Assembly (NCBI GenBank): GCA_002878315.1
Contig: PNIW01000095.1
Location: 1 to 35,070, forward strand
DNA: 35,070 bases
Direction of reading: 5' to 3'
Source of the DNA: Mesoaciditoga sp.
Lineage (GTDB): Bacteria > Thermotogota > Thermotogae > Mesoaciditogales > Mesoaciditogaceae
In this document: positions 8,265 to 17,820 of the stretch, piece after piece
How the letters are laid out: every line of letters begins with the position of its first letter
Numbering within the stretch: position 1 is the first letter of the stretch
Notes under the pieces: generated by a model
The model's database searches: none
What the model saw: only the letters and a program-made list of their open reading frames with translations
What the model was told of the DNA's origin: nothing
Program-made: the position numbers and the translations under genes

Positions 8265-8277
8265 ATAAAGATGTCAA
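8248..8277 (-). promoter_or_regulatory. Sigma-70-type promoter of tRNA-Val
   Basis: On the minus strand, TTGACA (8272-8277) is followed by an 18-base spacer and TACAAT (8248-8253). This would start transcription a few bases before the tRNA 5' end at 8233, as usual for a short leader. Confidence 0.65.
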
Positions 8278-8293
8278 GGAAGGTGTGATAAGA

Positions 8294-9970
8294 ATGGACA
8301 AAGAAAGCATGGAAAGATATCAATCATGGCTGAATGATCCTGCCATATCTGCTAAAGACAAAGAGACTTTGAAAAAGATGAGTCAGGACGAACTTCAGGA
8401 CGCTTTCTACAAAGACCTTGAATTTGGAACTGGTGGAATGAGAGGAATAATGGGACTTGGTGCAAATAGAATGAACATCTATACCGTTGGCAGGGCAACT
8501 CAGGCACTCGCAAATTACATAAACAAAAATGTAAAGGGGCCAAAAAGCGTTGCTATTTCTTACGACACAAGAAATATGTCGAAAGAATTCGCGATCGAAT
8601 CGGCCGAAATACTTGCCGCCAACGGAATAAAGGTGTACCTTGTGGACGATTTTCGACCAACGCCCGTTCTCTCTTTTGCCGTGAGATATTTCAAAACAAC
8701 TGCCGGTATAATGATAACTGCCAGCCATAATCCTCCCCAATACAATGGATATAAGGCCTATTGGTCAAATGGCGCGCAGGTTATACCTCCCCATGATGAA
8801 GGAATAATAAAAGAATACGAACTCATAAAATCCTTTGCCGAAATAAAGAAAATCCCGTTTGAAGAGGCTAAAAAGAAGTCTTTGATAAATCTCGTTGGAA
8901 AAGAACTCGATGAAGCTTATTTTAAGAAAGCGCTTTCATATTCATTCCATATTTCTTCAAAGGATTTAAAGATCGTCTACACACCTCTTCATGGTACGGG
9001 AATGAAGATAGTACCCATTTTGCTTAAAAGAGACGGATTTGAATTTTATGTTCAAAAAGAACAGGGTATTCCTGACGGGAACTTTCCGACGGTCAATTAT
9101 CCCAATCCAGAGTTTGACGAAGCCTTTAAACTGTCAATAGAAGACGCGAAAAGGCTTGATGCAGACATAATAGTGGCATCCGATCCCGACGCGGATCGCA
9201 TGGGTGTAATGGTAAAGGATCACGGAAAATACGTCAGAATAGACGGAAACCAGATGGGATCATTGCTTTTGCATTTTATCTTAGAGATGTACTCGAAAAA
9301 GGGAATGCCATCCAATCCGGCCGTAATTGAGTCGATAGTCTCGTCCAAACTTTTTGCAAAAATAGCAAAATCCTACGGAGTGGAAGTTCATGAAGTGCTG
9401 ACCGGTTTTAAATGGATATGCAACGAAGCCGATATGCTAAGAAGCAAGGGAAAGAATGTTTTCTTCGCTTATGAGGAAAGTTATGGATACAACATAGGAG
9501 ATTTCATATACGACAAAGATTCGGGAACGCCGATAATGGTTACATGTGAGATGGCAACTTATTACAAGCAAAAGGGTATGACACTCGTTGACGCCATGGA
9601 GGAGATTTACAAAAAATACGGTTATTACCTTGAAGACCAACTTTCTCCTGTCTTTGAAGGGGAATCTGGAGTCGCCAAGATAAAGCACATAATGGAAAGC
9701 CTTCGAAAGACGCCTCCAAAAAAAATAGGGAATTACACTCTTACCAATTTCGTCGATTATCTAAATGGTCAGGATCACATTCCCCCGTCTGATGTCATAA
9801 AGATGGAATTTGGCGATCGCGTCGTCATATACGGAAGGCCTTCTGGAACGGAGCCAAAGGTCAAATTTTATTTTATGATAATGAATATGGAAAATCTCGA
9901 AGGGGCAAAAAAGTTGATCAAGAACGTGAAAGACGAATTTTCTGCCCTTTTGAAATCAATAGAGGAATAA
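8294..9970 (+). CDS. Phosphoglucomutase/phosphomannomutase (alpha-D-phosphohexomutase)
   Basis: Interconverts hexose 1- and 6-phosphates in the cytoplasm. The 558-residue protein has the four phosphohexomutase motifs: the phosphoserine loop TASHNPP (catalytic Ser144), the Mg loop DPDADR (297-302), the sugar-specificity loop EESYG, and the phosphate-binding loop GRPSGTEPKVKFYF. Length and the N-terminal EFGTGGMRGIMG resemble the PgcA-type enzymes of Bacillus. ATG 8294 is preferred over an in-frame GTG at 8285 because the Shine-Dalgarno AAGGAAGG (8277-8284) is then correctly spaced. It follows the sugar kinase/GT4 pair across the tRNA and probably supplies glucose-1-phosphate for nucleotide sugars. 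Confidence 0.93.
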   Translation: MDKESMERYQSWLNDPAISAKDKETLKKMSQDELQDAFYKDLEFGTGGMRGIMGLGANRMNIYTVGRATQALANYINKNVKGPKSVAISYDTRNMSKEFAIESAEILAANGIKVYLVDDFRPTPVLSFAVRYFKTTAGIMITASHNPPQYNGYKAYWSNGAQVIPPHDEGIIKEYELIKSFAEIKKIPFEEAKKKSLINLVGKELDEAYFKKALSYSFHISSKDLKIVYTPLHGTGMKIVPILLKRDGFEFYVQKEQGIPDGNFPTVNYPNPEFDEAFKLSIEDAKRLDADIIVASDPDADRMGVMVKDHGKYVRIDGNQMGSLLLHFILEMYSKKGMPSNPAVIESIVSSKLFAKIAKSYGVEVHEVLTGFKWICNEADMLRSKGKNVFFAYEESYGYNIGDFIYDKDSGTPIMVTCEMATYYKQKGMTLVDAMEEIYKKYGYYLEDQLSPVFEGESGVAKIKHIMESLRKTPPKKIGNYTLTNFVDYLNGQDHIPPSDVIKMEFGDRVVIYGRPSGTEPKVKFYFMIMNMENLEGAKKLIKNVKDEFSALLKSIEE

Positions 9971-9971
9971 A

Positions 9972-11189
9972 ATGGGTCTCAGGCTTTTTTTAAGCGATCT
10001 CCACATAGGAGATGGCACGGCGAATGACGATTTCGTGTACGATAGAGAACTCATAAGGTTACTCAGCCAGATAAAAGATATCGATGATAATTACGAGATC
10101 GTCTTCGTCGGCGATGTGCTCGAGATACTTGAAGGAGACAGTGTAAGAAAGATAGGGCTTGTTAACTTTGAAAAAGCGTGTACTTCTTTAAATGAAGATG
10201 CCGTTGAATCGATTATTGCAAAACACAAACTTTTATTTGAATTCTTAAGGTCTCTTGTGAGAACAAACAAGATCTACTACATCATAGGAAACCATGACTA
10301 TTACCTGCTTTTCAACCAGAGATTGATGAACTCGTTGATAAATTTCATGAATTCAAAGAATTTTATCGTAACATCTTACTTTTATGACGAAGAATATGGG
10401 ATTCTTTCCCAGCACGGAAGCCAGTACGATTTCATTTATTCCTTTTCAAAGAACAAGGAAAACGAATTAATACCTCCTCTTGGTGATTACATTACAAGAT
10501 ATACGATGATAAATTTCGAGCCCATACTTCATTCGGTTTATTTGCCGGTAGAAACCGTCAGGGATTACGATAACATAAGACCAACGATGGATGTAATCGA
10601 CTGGCTTGAATATATAAACATGATGTACAGGATACCGGTAGATCTCGTCGGAGAGTGGCTGAAAAGTTTTTTGAAGATCTTTCAAACTTCTGAATTCAAC
10701 AAATGGATAAGGGTTAAGTTCCCTCACACCTACCCAATAGGAGATTTCTTCTTTAAAAATCCCATATTCTTCCAAATCGGAAGGAAGATAACCACGCTCG
10801 GAGATGAAATCCAAAAGTTTAGGGGCGTTAATTATCTAAAATCGAAGGCAGAAAAAATTTTGAATGCCTATCACGTACCGGAATGGCGACTCAAAGAAAA
10901 GGATTTTTTGGGATATTCTGAAAAGATGCCGGATATAGATTACGAAAGACTTAAGATCGTCATCTTCGGTCACAATCACCTTCCGGGATTTTACGTCATA
11001 CCAACTTCAAAAGGGCCAAGATATTACATAAATACAGGTACATGGAGACCTCTTGTTGAAAAATCGCGCGGTAAATGGGGTCAGAGGATATTTCACAAGA
11101 AGGTCGAACTCAACTACGCCCTTATAACCAAAGATAAAAACGTTTTATCCGCAGAAACACATCTCGTCAGCAGGGTGATTTTAAATTGA
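9972..11189 (+). CDS. Calcineurin-like metallophosphoesterase
   Basis: A 405-residue protein with the dimetal phosphoesterase motifs: DLH (Asp9, His11), GDVLE (Asp48), GNHD (106-109) and GHNH (333-336). The N-terminal LFLSDLHIGDG and the motif spacing resemble LpxH-like UDP-2,3-diacylglucosamine hydrolases, but the protein is far longer than LpxH (about 240 residues), with an insertion of roughly 150 residues between GNHD and GHNH, so the substrate is open. It begins one base after the phosphoglucomutase stop and overlaps the next gene as TTGA, so it is part of this operon. Confidence 0.85.
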   Translation: MGLRLFLSDLHIGDGTANDDFVYDRELIRLLSQIKDIDDNYEIVFVGDVLEILEGDSVRKIGLVNFEKACTSLNEDAVESIIAKHKLLFEFLRSLVRTNKIYYIIGNHDYYLLFNQRLMNSLINFMNSKNFIVTSYFYDEEYGILSQHGSQYDFIYSFSKNKENELIPPLGDYITRYTMINFEPILHSVYLPVETVRDYDNIRPTMDVIDWLEYINMMYRIPVDLVGEWLKSFLKIFQTSEFNKWIRVKFPHTYPIGDFFFKNPIFFQIGRKITTLGDEIQKFRGVNYLKSKAEKILNAYHVPEWRLKEKDFLGYSEKMPDIDYERLKIVIFGHNHLPGFYVIPTSKGPRYYINTGTWRPLVEKSRGKWGQRIFHKKVELNYALITKDKNVLSAETHLVSRVILN

Positions 11190-11599
11190 TAATTGCCATT
11201 ATCGATTTTTTTTCAAACATCTATATATGGGCTGCGATAATTTCTTGGTTTACGGCCCAGTTTATCAAGATAATAATAACGTACGTAAAAGAAAGAAAAT
11301 TTCGTCCATCCCTATTATCCTCAACCGGAGGAATGCCAAGCGCCCATTCGGCAACGATTTCTGGTTTAACCTTTTCAATTGGAAAGTATGCAGGTTTTTC
11401 CAGCGCCGCATTCGCTATATCCTTCATAGTGGCAATAATCGTCGTAACAGATGCTCTTCATCTGAGGCGCGAGGTTGGCAGACATTCCGAAGCACTTCAA
11501 AAGATAACCGGGGAGAGATTCAACGAAAAGTCCGGTCACAAACTTTCAGAGGTAATCATAGGAATTTTGATAGGGATGGCGATAGGCCTTTTGATATGA
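11186..11599 (+). CDS. Divergent PAP2 family membrane protein (DUF212, YuiD-like)
   Basis: A 137-residue membrane protein with about four helices and the DUF212 landmarks: RPSLLSSTGGMPSAHSAT, DALHLRREVGRHSEAL, and GHKLSEVIIGILIG at the end. The family resembles acid phosphatase/vanadium haloperoxidase proteins, but its activity is not established. The TTG start at 11186 overlaps the previous stop as TTGA and has an AGGGTGAT Shine-Dalgarno-like sequence (about 11173-11180) upstream. Another frame (11227-11643) is a shadow. Confidence 0.88.
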   Translation: MIIAIIDFFSNIYIWAAIISWFTAQFIKIIITYVKERKFRPSLLSSTGGMPSAHSATISGLTFSIGKYAGFSSAAFAISFIVAIIVVTDALHLRREVGRHSEALQKITGERFNEKSGHKLSEVIIGILIGMAIGLLI

Positions 11600-11608
11600 G
11601 GTGGTTTT

Positions 11609-13588
11609 ATGGAATTCAAACTCACAACGAAGTTAACGCCTAAGGGAGATCAGCCATCGGCAATAAGAGAAATAGTCGAAGGAATAAAAAAAGGTGAAAG
11701 ATTCATAACTCTCCTTGGCGTTACGGGATCTGGAAAGACCTTTACAATGGCAAGCGTAATAAATGAGATAAAAAGACCGGCACTTGTGATCTCTCCCAAC
11801 AAGACTCTCGCAGCCCAACTATACCGCGAATTCAAGGGATTTTTCCCTCAAAATCAAGTTGAGTTCTTTGTAAGTTATTACGATTATTACAGGCCTGAGG
11901 CCTACATTCCTTCAAAGGATGTTTACATAGAAAAAGAAGCGGACATAAATGAAGAAATCGAGAGAATGAGACTTTCCGCAATGAAATCGGTCATAACACG
12001 CAAGGATGTTATAGTGGTTGCAAGCGTTTCTTGTATCTACGCCTCCGGAGATCCGAAAGATTTTCGCGAGATAAATCTCTCGGTAAAAAAAGGCGAGAAA
12101 CTCGAAAGAAGATATCTTCTAAAAAGACTGGCCGCCATGCAATACAAAAGGTCAGATTCTGAAATAGAGCCGGGTACTTTTAGAATTCATGGAGAAATTT
12201 TGGAAATACATCCACCCTACGATGTGAATACGGTAAGAGTGGAATTTTTTGACGATGAGGTCGAGAGAATTTTGGTTCTTGACCCCGTAACGAGAAAAAC
12301 CGTTGAACAACTTGACAGAATGATATTCTATCCTGCCCGTGAATTCACAACAGATCAGAGAAATTTAGAGATGGCTGCAAAGTCTATAAGGGAAGAACTT
12401 AACGTCAGACTTAAAGAATTCGAAAGTCAGGGAAAGGTTCTCGAAGCCGAAAGGCTGAGGCAGAGAACGCTATATGACATAGAGATGATTCAAACGATGG
12501 GATACTGCAACGGAATAGAAAATTACTCCCGTCATTTCAGCGGAAAAAAACCCGGAGAGCCTCCATGGACTCTTATGGATTATTTTGACAAAGATCTTAT
12601 CGTATTTATAGACGAATCGCACATAACAGTTCCTCAATTGATGGGAATGGTGCGTGGTGATAGAAGCAGAAAGGAAAGCCTCGTCGAATACGGCTTTAGG
12701 TTACCGAGCGCCTTCGACAACAGACCTCTCAAATTCGAAGAATTTCTCGAAAGAGCACCACAAATCGTCTTCGTCTCGGCGACGCCAGGACCTTACGAGA
12801 GAGAAAGGTCTTCGAGAATAGTCGAGCAGATAGTAAGGCCAACTGGCCTTGTAGATCCGGAAGTTATAATAAAACCAACGATAAATCAAATAGACGATCT
12901 AATGAACGAGATGGAGATTGTAAAGAACAGAAATGAACGGGCACTTATTGTCACTCTTACAAAAGAGATGTCGGAAAAGTTAAGCGCCTACCTTGTCGAG
13001 ATGGGATACAGATCCGAATTTCTTCACTCCGATCTTGACACTATAGAAAGGATGAAGGTGCTTACAAGGCTGAGAAAGGGCGAAATAGATGCCATAGTCG
13101 GTGTTAATCTTTTGAGAGAAGGACTCGATCTGCCCGAAGTTTCTCTTGTGGCAATACTCGATGCGGACAAAGAAGGTTTTCTGAGATCAACAACCTCTTT
13201 GATCCAGACAATGGGAAGGGCCTCGAGAAATGTCAACGGAAAGATAATCCTTTACGCGGACACAGTTACCGATTCAATGAAAATGGCGATCAATGAAGCA
13301 AAAAGAAGAAGGCAAAAACAGATCGCTTACAATATCGAGCATAATCTAAAACCCGAAACAATTCAAAAAGAGATAGATGAATTCTTCATGGGACTTCAAA
13401 AAGAAGAGAAAACTTATGAAAATATCGGAGAAGATGTAAAATCAGTTTTAGTCCTAAAAGAAAAACTCGGAACAGATGAATACATAGAGGTACTTTCCCA
13501 AAAGATGCGCGAAGCGGCCGAAGACTGGAGATTTGAAGAAGCAGCCTTTTACAGAGATGAGATAAAGCGTGTGAAAAATGGTAAATAA
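11609..13588 (+). CDS. uvrB: Excinuclease ABC subunit B
   Basis: The damage-verifying helicase of nucleotide excision repair; it is loaded by UvrA and recruits UvrC. The 659-residue protein is full length. It has Walker A GVTGSGKT (37-44), the beta-hairpin region [12 protein letters not shown] (90-101), Walker B DESH (335-338), helicase motif V/VI residues ([16 protein letters not shown], then [14 protein letters not shown]), and a C-terminal UVR motif (about 622-657) that binds UvrC. It has its own Shine-Dalgarno (GAGGTGG before ATG 11609) and overlaps rnhB by 11 bases. No uvrA or uvrC is in the window. Confidence 0.98.
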   Translation: MEFKLTTKLTPKGDQPSAIREIVEGIKKGERFITLLGVTGSGKTFTMASVINEIKRPALVISPNKTLAAQLYREFKGFFPQNQVEFFVSYYDYYRPEAYIPSKDVYIEKEADINEEIERMRLSAMKSVITRKDVIVVASVSCIYASGDPKDFREINLSVKKGEKLERRYLLKRLAAMQYKRSDSEIEPGTFRIHGEILEIHPPYDVNTVRVEFFDDEVERILVLDPVTRKTVEQLDRMIFYPAREFTTDQRNLEMAAKSIREELNVRLKEFESQGKVLEAERLRQRTLYDIEMIQTMGYCNGIENYSRHFSGKKPGEPPWTLMDYFDKDLIVFIDESHITVPQLMGMVRGDRSRKESLVEYGFRLPSAFDNRPLKFEEFLERAPQIVFVSATPGPYERERSSRIVEQIVRPTGLVDPEVIIKPTINQIDDLMNEMEIVKNRNERALIVTLTKEMSEKLSAYLVEMGYRSEFLHSDLDTIERMKVLTRLRKGEIDAIVGVNLLREGLDLPEVSLVAILDADKEGFLRSTTSLIQTMGRASRNVNGKIILYADTVTDSMKMAINEAKRRRQKQIAYNIEHNLKPETIQKEIDEFFMGLQKEEKTYENIGEDVKSVLVLKEKLGTDEYIEVLSQKMREAAEDWRFEEAAFYRDEIKRVKNGK

Positions 13589-14246
13589 AGAATTTGACGA
13601 AAAATACAGAAAGGAATATGGAAATATAATAGGCATCGATGAGGTTGGAAGAGGATCGCTTGCAGGGCCTGTCGTTGTTGCGGCTGTCCTGCTCGATACA
13701 TTTATAGAAGGAATAGATGATTCAAAAAAGATAAGCCCGAAAAAACGGGAACTTTTAGCGGCCGAAATAATAAAAAGATCAAAATTTGCCATCGGAATTG
13801 CCACGCCTTACGAGGTAGACATACACAATGTTTTGGGATCGACAAGAATCGCAATGGAGAGAGCCTTTAAAAGGCTTGGAATAGATGGTCTTGCCATTGT
13901 TGATGGACCTGAGATTGGCCTCAATTTCAATCATAAATGTGTGGTAAGGGGAGATTCAATAAGTCCCTCAATTGCCGCCGCTTCGATAATCGCGAAGGTC
14001 TACAGAGATGATATCATGAAGAAAATTTCCCGATTTTTCGCTCCTTACGACTTTGAACACAATGTAGGTTATGGGACAAAAAAACACATTCAAGCACTTG
14101 AAAAATACGGGCCAACGCTTTTTCATAGATTTACCTATACCCCCGTTTACAAAAACATCGATTACAAAAAAATCAAAGGATGGATAGATGAAGGAAGGTT
14201 ATCAAAAGATCGTATAAGATATCTCGATTATTTGTTAAGGGTATAG
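13578..14246 (+). CDS. rnhB: Ribonuclease HII
   Basis: Cleaves the RNA strand of RNA-DNA hybrids and single ribonucleotides in DNA. The 222-residue protein carries the RNase HII catalytic set: Asp21 and Glu22 in [13 protein letters not shown], Asp109 in AIVDGPEIG, and Asp144 in AKVYRDD. The typical [18 protein letters not shown] segment follows. It overlaps uvrB by 11 bases, pairing two DNA-maintenance functions in one transcript. The C-terminus after about residue 205 is less conserved. Confidence 0.97.
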   Translation: MVNKEFDEKYRKEYGNIIGIDEVGRGSLAGPVVVAAVLLDTFIEGIDDSKKISPKKRELLAAEIIKRSKFAIGIATPYEVDIHNVLGSTRIAMERAFKRLGIDGLAIVDGPEIGLNFNHKCVVRGDSISPSIAAASIIAKVYRDDIMKKISRFFAPYDFEHNVGYGTKKHIQALEKYGPTLFHRFTYTPVYKNIDYKKIKGWIDEGRLSKDRIRYLDYLLRV

Positions 14247-14269
14247 GGCCTTCATTTATTTTCTCTAAT

Positions 14270-14277
14270 GCCGATAA
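14270..14277 (+). promoter_or_regulatory. Candidate sigma-28 (FliA) -10 element upstream of flgK
   Basis: GCCGATAA is an exact match to the flagellar sigma-28 -10 consensus, 58 bases before the flgK start. The expected TAAA-type -35 is not clearly present at the usual spacing (the sequence there reads TTCATTTA), so the call rests on the -10 and on context. flgK-flgL are classic late flagellar genes. Confidence 0.4.
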
Positions 14278-14334
14278 TATGATTGAAGGAGAAATTACTC
14301 TTTGCAAAGAATTATCCTGTGGGAGGTTTTGAAA

Positions 14335-16203
14335 GTGGGAATGGATCTTTTTGCAACTCTTAATACGGCAATGCTTGGCATGTATACCCAGCAGACGGCT
14401 ATTTCAGTTGTTGCCAACAATGTCTCTAACGCAAATACCCCGGGATATTCAAGAGAGAGTCCGGTCATAGTCCAAACCCCGCCTATGGTGCTTGGTACTC
14501 TTACACAGGCTGGAATGCCGATGATCTTTGGCACAGGTGCCGAAGTCAAGGACATTCAAAGAATAAGAGATCCATTTTTGGACACGCAGTACAGGCAATC
14601 TAATTCGAGTTTGGGGTTCTGGAATGAAGTAAACACACAATTTAAATACATAGAGCAACTTTTTAACACGACGAATTCCAATGGTCTCAATGCGTATTAC
14701 AGCAATTTCTGGTCTGCGGCCCAGCAACTTGCCACAAATCCTACAAATGTGGCGAATCAGGAAGGATTTGTTCAATCGGCAAAGGCATTGATAGACAACG
14801 TTAAAAGCGTATACTCATCCCTTGAACAGATGAAAACCAATTACACTTCTCAGATTCAGACGCAGGTCGGAAACATAAATTCTATTCTCAAACAAATTGC
14901 GGATTTAAACGTTAAGATAAGGGAATCTTCGGTGATAGGAAACACTCCAAATCAACTCCTTGATCAAAGAGATCTATTACTCGATCAACTATCCAACCTT
15001 ACAGATTTTACCCTTACAAATATGAGTGGAAACCAGATATCCATAAATATAGGAGGAACGAATGTACTTTCTGGTCAGACTTATGTACCACTTAACTTTC
15101 AAAACGTCGCTGGAGAGCCAAATGCTGCTTTCGTTACGGCAAACAACCTGCCTGTAACCTTTACTCAGGGCGAGATGGGAGCACTTTTCAATCTGAGAGA
15201 CAAAATAATACCTCAATACGAGACGCAACTTAATTCTTTTGCTTTGAACCTTACTGATAAAGTGAATACTATACTTGAGCAATCTTACGATCAAAATGGA
15301 AATTTAGGCCAGCCACTTTTTATCGTACAAAACGCGGCGGGCCAGCCCACATCTCTTTACAGGATCATGTCATCAAATCCTCCATCAGGCAATGTCTATA
15401 ACTCATCTGCGCCTGTTGGTAATATTTTTACAAATTTGCCGGTTTCCATAACGTTGAATGTCAATGGCGCACTTATAAACATAAATACTTCCGTCGATAC
15501 ACTTAATTCAATAGTTTCGAAAATAAATAGCGCAAATGTTGGCATAGAAGCCTCTCTGAGTCCGCGTGGTAATTTGGTTTTGCGCGCGACAAGTGCCATA
15601 AACTTTGATTTCATGAGAACAAATTCAAACGGAACAACCAATCCTGTCTCGATTTCCGAAAGCGATAACGGCGTACCGGGCAATGCATTGCTTGACGCAT
15701 TGGGTTTCCAAACGAATAACAATTCCATAGACTTTTCATCTTATTCCAACAATCCCGACGGGCTTGAAGTACCGGCAAAAAATGCCGCCATGAGTATAAG
15801 TGTTAATCCAGTCTTGATATCCAATCCGTCCTACGTCGGAACGGACTTCTCCCCCACCTTTAACGGAGCAACTGGAACTGTTGGGCCAACAGGTCCCCAA
15901 GGAAATGGAGGAATCGAGCAAATAGTTGCCCTCGACAGCGATTCGAATCCACAATCATTTAGCGCCTATTTTAGCAATCTTGTGAGTCAACTTGGAATCC
16001 AAGGGCAAAATGCAACGGCCATGTACAATAATGCCAATTCTTTGGTCAATCAAATAAGTCAGGACAGGCAGCAGGTTTCAAGTGTCTCTATAAACGACGA
16101 ACTTGCCCAGATGATCCTTTACCAGAATGCCTATACGGCCTCTGCGCAGGTTATATCAACCGTGAATTCAATGCTCCAAACACTCGTTTCAATGGTGAGG
16201 TGA
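14335..16203 (+). CDS. flgK: Flagellar hook-associated protein 1
   Basis: Forms the first hook-filament junction ring; exported by the flagellar type III apparatus. The 622-residue protein has the rod/hook N-terminal signature (FATLNTAMLGMYTQQTA, then ANNVSNANTPGYSRE) and the typical C-terminal helix INDELAQMILYQNAYTASAQ. GTG 14335 is preferred because a GGGAGG Shine-Dalgarno (14321-14326) is spaced 8 bases from it; ATG 14341 is a close alternative. Unusual: residues about 511-528 form six successive Gly-X-Y triplets (GATGTVGPTGPQGNGGIE), a collagen-like stretch not expected in FlgK. It is followed by flgL after three bases. Confidence 0.95.
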   Translation: MGMDLFATLNTAMLGMYTQQTAISVVANNVSNANTPGYSRESPVIVQTPPMVLGTLTQAGMPMIFGTGAEVKDIQRIRDPFLDTQYRQSNSSLGFWNEVNTQFKYIEQLFNTTNSNGLNAYYSNFWSAAQQLATNPTNVANQEGFVQSAKALIDNVKSVYSSLEQMKTNYTSQIQTQVGNINSILKQIADLNVKIRESSVIGNTPNQLLDQRDLLLDQLSNLTDFTLTNMSGNQISINIGGTNVLSGQTYVPLNFQNVAGEPNAAFVTANNLPVTFTQGEMGALFNLRDKIIPQYETQLNSFALNLTDKVNTILEQSYDQNGNLGQPLFIVQNAAGQPTSLYRIMSSNPPSGNVYNSSAPVGNIFTNLPVSITLNVNGALININTSVDTLNSIVSKINSANVGIEASLSPRGNLVLRATSAINFDFMRTNSNGTTNPVSISESDNGVPGNALLDALGFQTNNNSIDFSSYSNNPDGLEVPAKNAAMSISVNPVLISNPSYVGTDFSPTFNGATGTVGPTGPQGNGGIEQIVALDSDSNPQSFSAYFSNLVSQLGIQGQNATAMYNNANSLVNQISQDRQQVSSVSINDELAQMILYQNAYTASAQVISTVNSMLQTLVSMVR

Positions 16204-16206
16204 TTT

Positions 16207-17169
16207 ATGAGAATAACTCAAAGCATGATGAAAGATCAAATAGTCAACAACATAGATAACGTTTTAAGAAGGATATCCACTCTTCAAAGGCAGGCATCGA
16301 GCGGGAATAAATTCGATCTTCCCTCTCAAGATCCTTCAGACGCCGTTCTGACCGTAAATTACAATGCTGTCCTTGAAAAATTAAAAACCTATAAATCCTC
16401 TCTCCAGCAGGTACAAAATAACTTTCAAGGATATGATAATATAACCGGTCAGATAATGGCTGCCGTCCAGCAGGTTAATTCTCTCGTTGTTCAGGCCGCA
16501 AATGGGACAAATACGCCCTCTGATAGGGCGGCCATAGCCGATGAAATAAAACAGATAAGTAAAACGATAGCGCAGTTGGGCGGAACAAATGTAAGTGGAA
16601 ATTACATGTTCGCTGGATCAAGCAATTCCAATCCAATTACCTCTATGGTCTCGGGAGGATCGACGATTTATTATTACACGAGCAATTCGGCCACATCCGC
16701 AAGGCTTTCTCTAAATATAGGAACTGTAACACTTGATAGCAATGTAAATGTTGTCGATCTCTTTAATTACACCCAAACGATCTCGGGTGCGACCCAGAGT
16801 GCGAGTTTGATCTCTTACGTGACAGGATCTGGTGGAACAGTTCATACGGGTCTACTCGATAAGATCGTCAAAGACCTCCAAAATAACAACGTTTCAGATC
16901 TTCAATCCGATCTCGGCGCCCTTCAGGATTATGAAAACTCGCTTTCAAAGGTAACAACCAAGATAGGAGCAACCGAGCAATCACTCCAAAGTCTTATGAA
17001 TAGCAATGAGAGTTTAAACACGTACGTAACACAGCTCGTATCTTCCGCACAGGGGGCTGACATGGTAAAGGTTTTATCAGATCTCGCACTTCAGGAAACG
17101 GTTTATCAGGCAGCATTACAAACGAGTGCAAATTCATTGCTTCCAACTCTTGCAAACTTTTTGAAGTGA
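16207..17169 (+). CDS. flgL: Flagellar hook-associated protein 3
   Basis: Second hook-filament junction ring protein, related to flagellin. The 320-residue protein begins MRITQSMMKDQIVNNI and has the FlgL/flagellin N-terminal coiled coil (LQRQASSGNKFDLPSQDPSD) and a C-terminal coiled coil ending LQTSANSLLPTLANFLK. The middle (about 125-230) is Ser/Thr/Asn-rich, as in surface-exposed domains. It follows flgK by three bases and its end abuts fliW. Confidence 0.95.
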   Translation: MRITQSMMKDQIVNNIDNVLRRISTLQRQASSGNKFDLPSQDPSDAVLTVNYNAVLEKLKTYKSSLQQVQNNFQGYDNITGQIMAAVQQVNSLVVQAANGTNTPSDRAAIADEIKQISKTIAQLGGTNVSGNYMFAGSSNSNPITSMVSGGSTIYYYTSNSATSARLSLNIGTVTLDSNVNVVDLFNYTQTISGATQSASLISYVTGSGGTVHTGLLDKIVKDLQNNNVSDLQSDLGALQDYENSLSKVTTKIGATEQSLQSLMNSNESLNTYVTQLVSSAQGADMVKVLSDLALQETVYQAALQTSANSLLPTLANFLK

Positions 17170-17174
17170 TTGGC

Positions 17175-17591
17175 ATGGTATACGAGACAAAGGTTGGAAC
17201 TTTCGATATTTCAGAAGAAAATGTAATAAACTTCAAAAATGGAATTCCTGGATTTGAAAATCTCAGAAAATTCGCCGTGATCTCTCTTGCCGAGACGGAA
17301 CCGATAAAGTGGTTAGTTTCTCTGGAGGACAAAAATATAGCCCTTCCTGTTGTTGACCCTTGGATAGCCTTTTCAGATTATTCGATAAATTTAAATCAAT
17401 CAGTTCTTGACGAACTGGAAAATCCCGCAAAAGAGCATGTTTTGGTCTTTTGCGTTATATCTTTGAAAGAACCGGTCACGATAAATTTGATCGCTCCAAT
17501 AATTATAAATCTCGAAAAAGGTATTGGTATGCAGGTCATTCTCGAGGGCACCAACTACTCAGTCAAGGAACCGATTAAGGCGCGTGATTGA
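17175..17591 (+). CDS. fliW: Flagellar assembly factor FliW
   Basis: FliW binds flagellin, and when free it binds CsrA and relieves CsrA repression of flagellin translation. The 138-residue protein opens with the family pattern [12 protein letters not shown] followed by [23 protein letters not shown] 17175 matches the family N-terminus; a GTG at 17166 overlapping the flgL stop is possible. csrA follows after one base, the gene pairing known for the FliW-CsrA switch. Confidence 0.95.
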   Translation: MVYETKVGTFDISEENVINFKNGIPGFENLRKFAVISLAETEPIKWLVSLEDKNIALPVVDPWIAFSDYSINLNQSVLDELENPAKEHVLVFCVISLKEPVTINLIAPIIINLEKGIGMQVILEGTNYSVKEPIKARD

Positions 17592-17592
17592 G

Positions 17593-17820
17593 ATGCTCGT
17601 TCTCAAGAGAAAGAATGGACAGGGAATAAAAATAGGGAATGACATAACTATAAGGATCCTTTCAGTTGACAAAGACGGGGTCGTTAAAATAGGAATAGAG
17701 GCACCAAGAGAGATAAAGGTATTTCGCGAGGAAATATACGAAGAAATAAGCTTGCAAAACAGATCTTCTTCCGATTTTGATATCAAATTGGCAAATATAT
17801 TTAAAGATAAAGGGCCTTAA
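17593..17820 (+). CDS. csrA: Carbon storage regulator / translational regulator CsrA
   Basis: A small dimeric RNA-binding protein that blocks ribosome binding at GGA motifs. The 75-residue protein starts [20 protein letters not shown] and has the RNA-contact strand [18 protein letters not shown], with the conserved Arg at about 45. The open frame extends upstream to 17524, but ATG 17593 gives the exact family N-terminus and follows the fliW stop by one base. Its TAA stop forms the loop of the terminator hairpin at 17806-17832. Confidence 0.96.
   Translation: MLVLKRKNGQGIKIGNDITIRILSVDKDGVVKIGIEAPREIKVFREEIYEEISLQNRSSSDFDIKLANIFKDKGP

Noticed and set aside
8324-8740. 138-codon minus-strand frame inside phosphoglucomutase
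   Set aside because: Shadow of a strongly conserved gene; sequence is Ser/His/Cys-rich with no domain.
11227-11643. 138-codon plus-strand frame over the DUF212 gene and the start of uvrB
   Set aside because: Arg/Asn-rich shadow frame; the DUF212 frame has clear family motifs.
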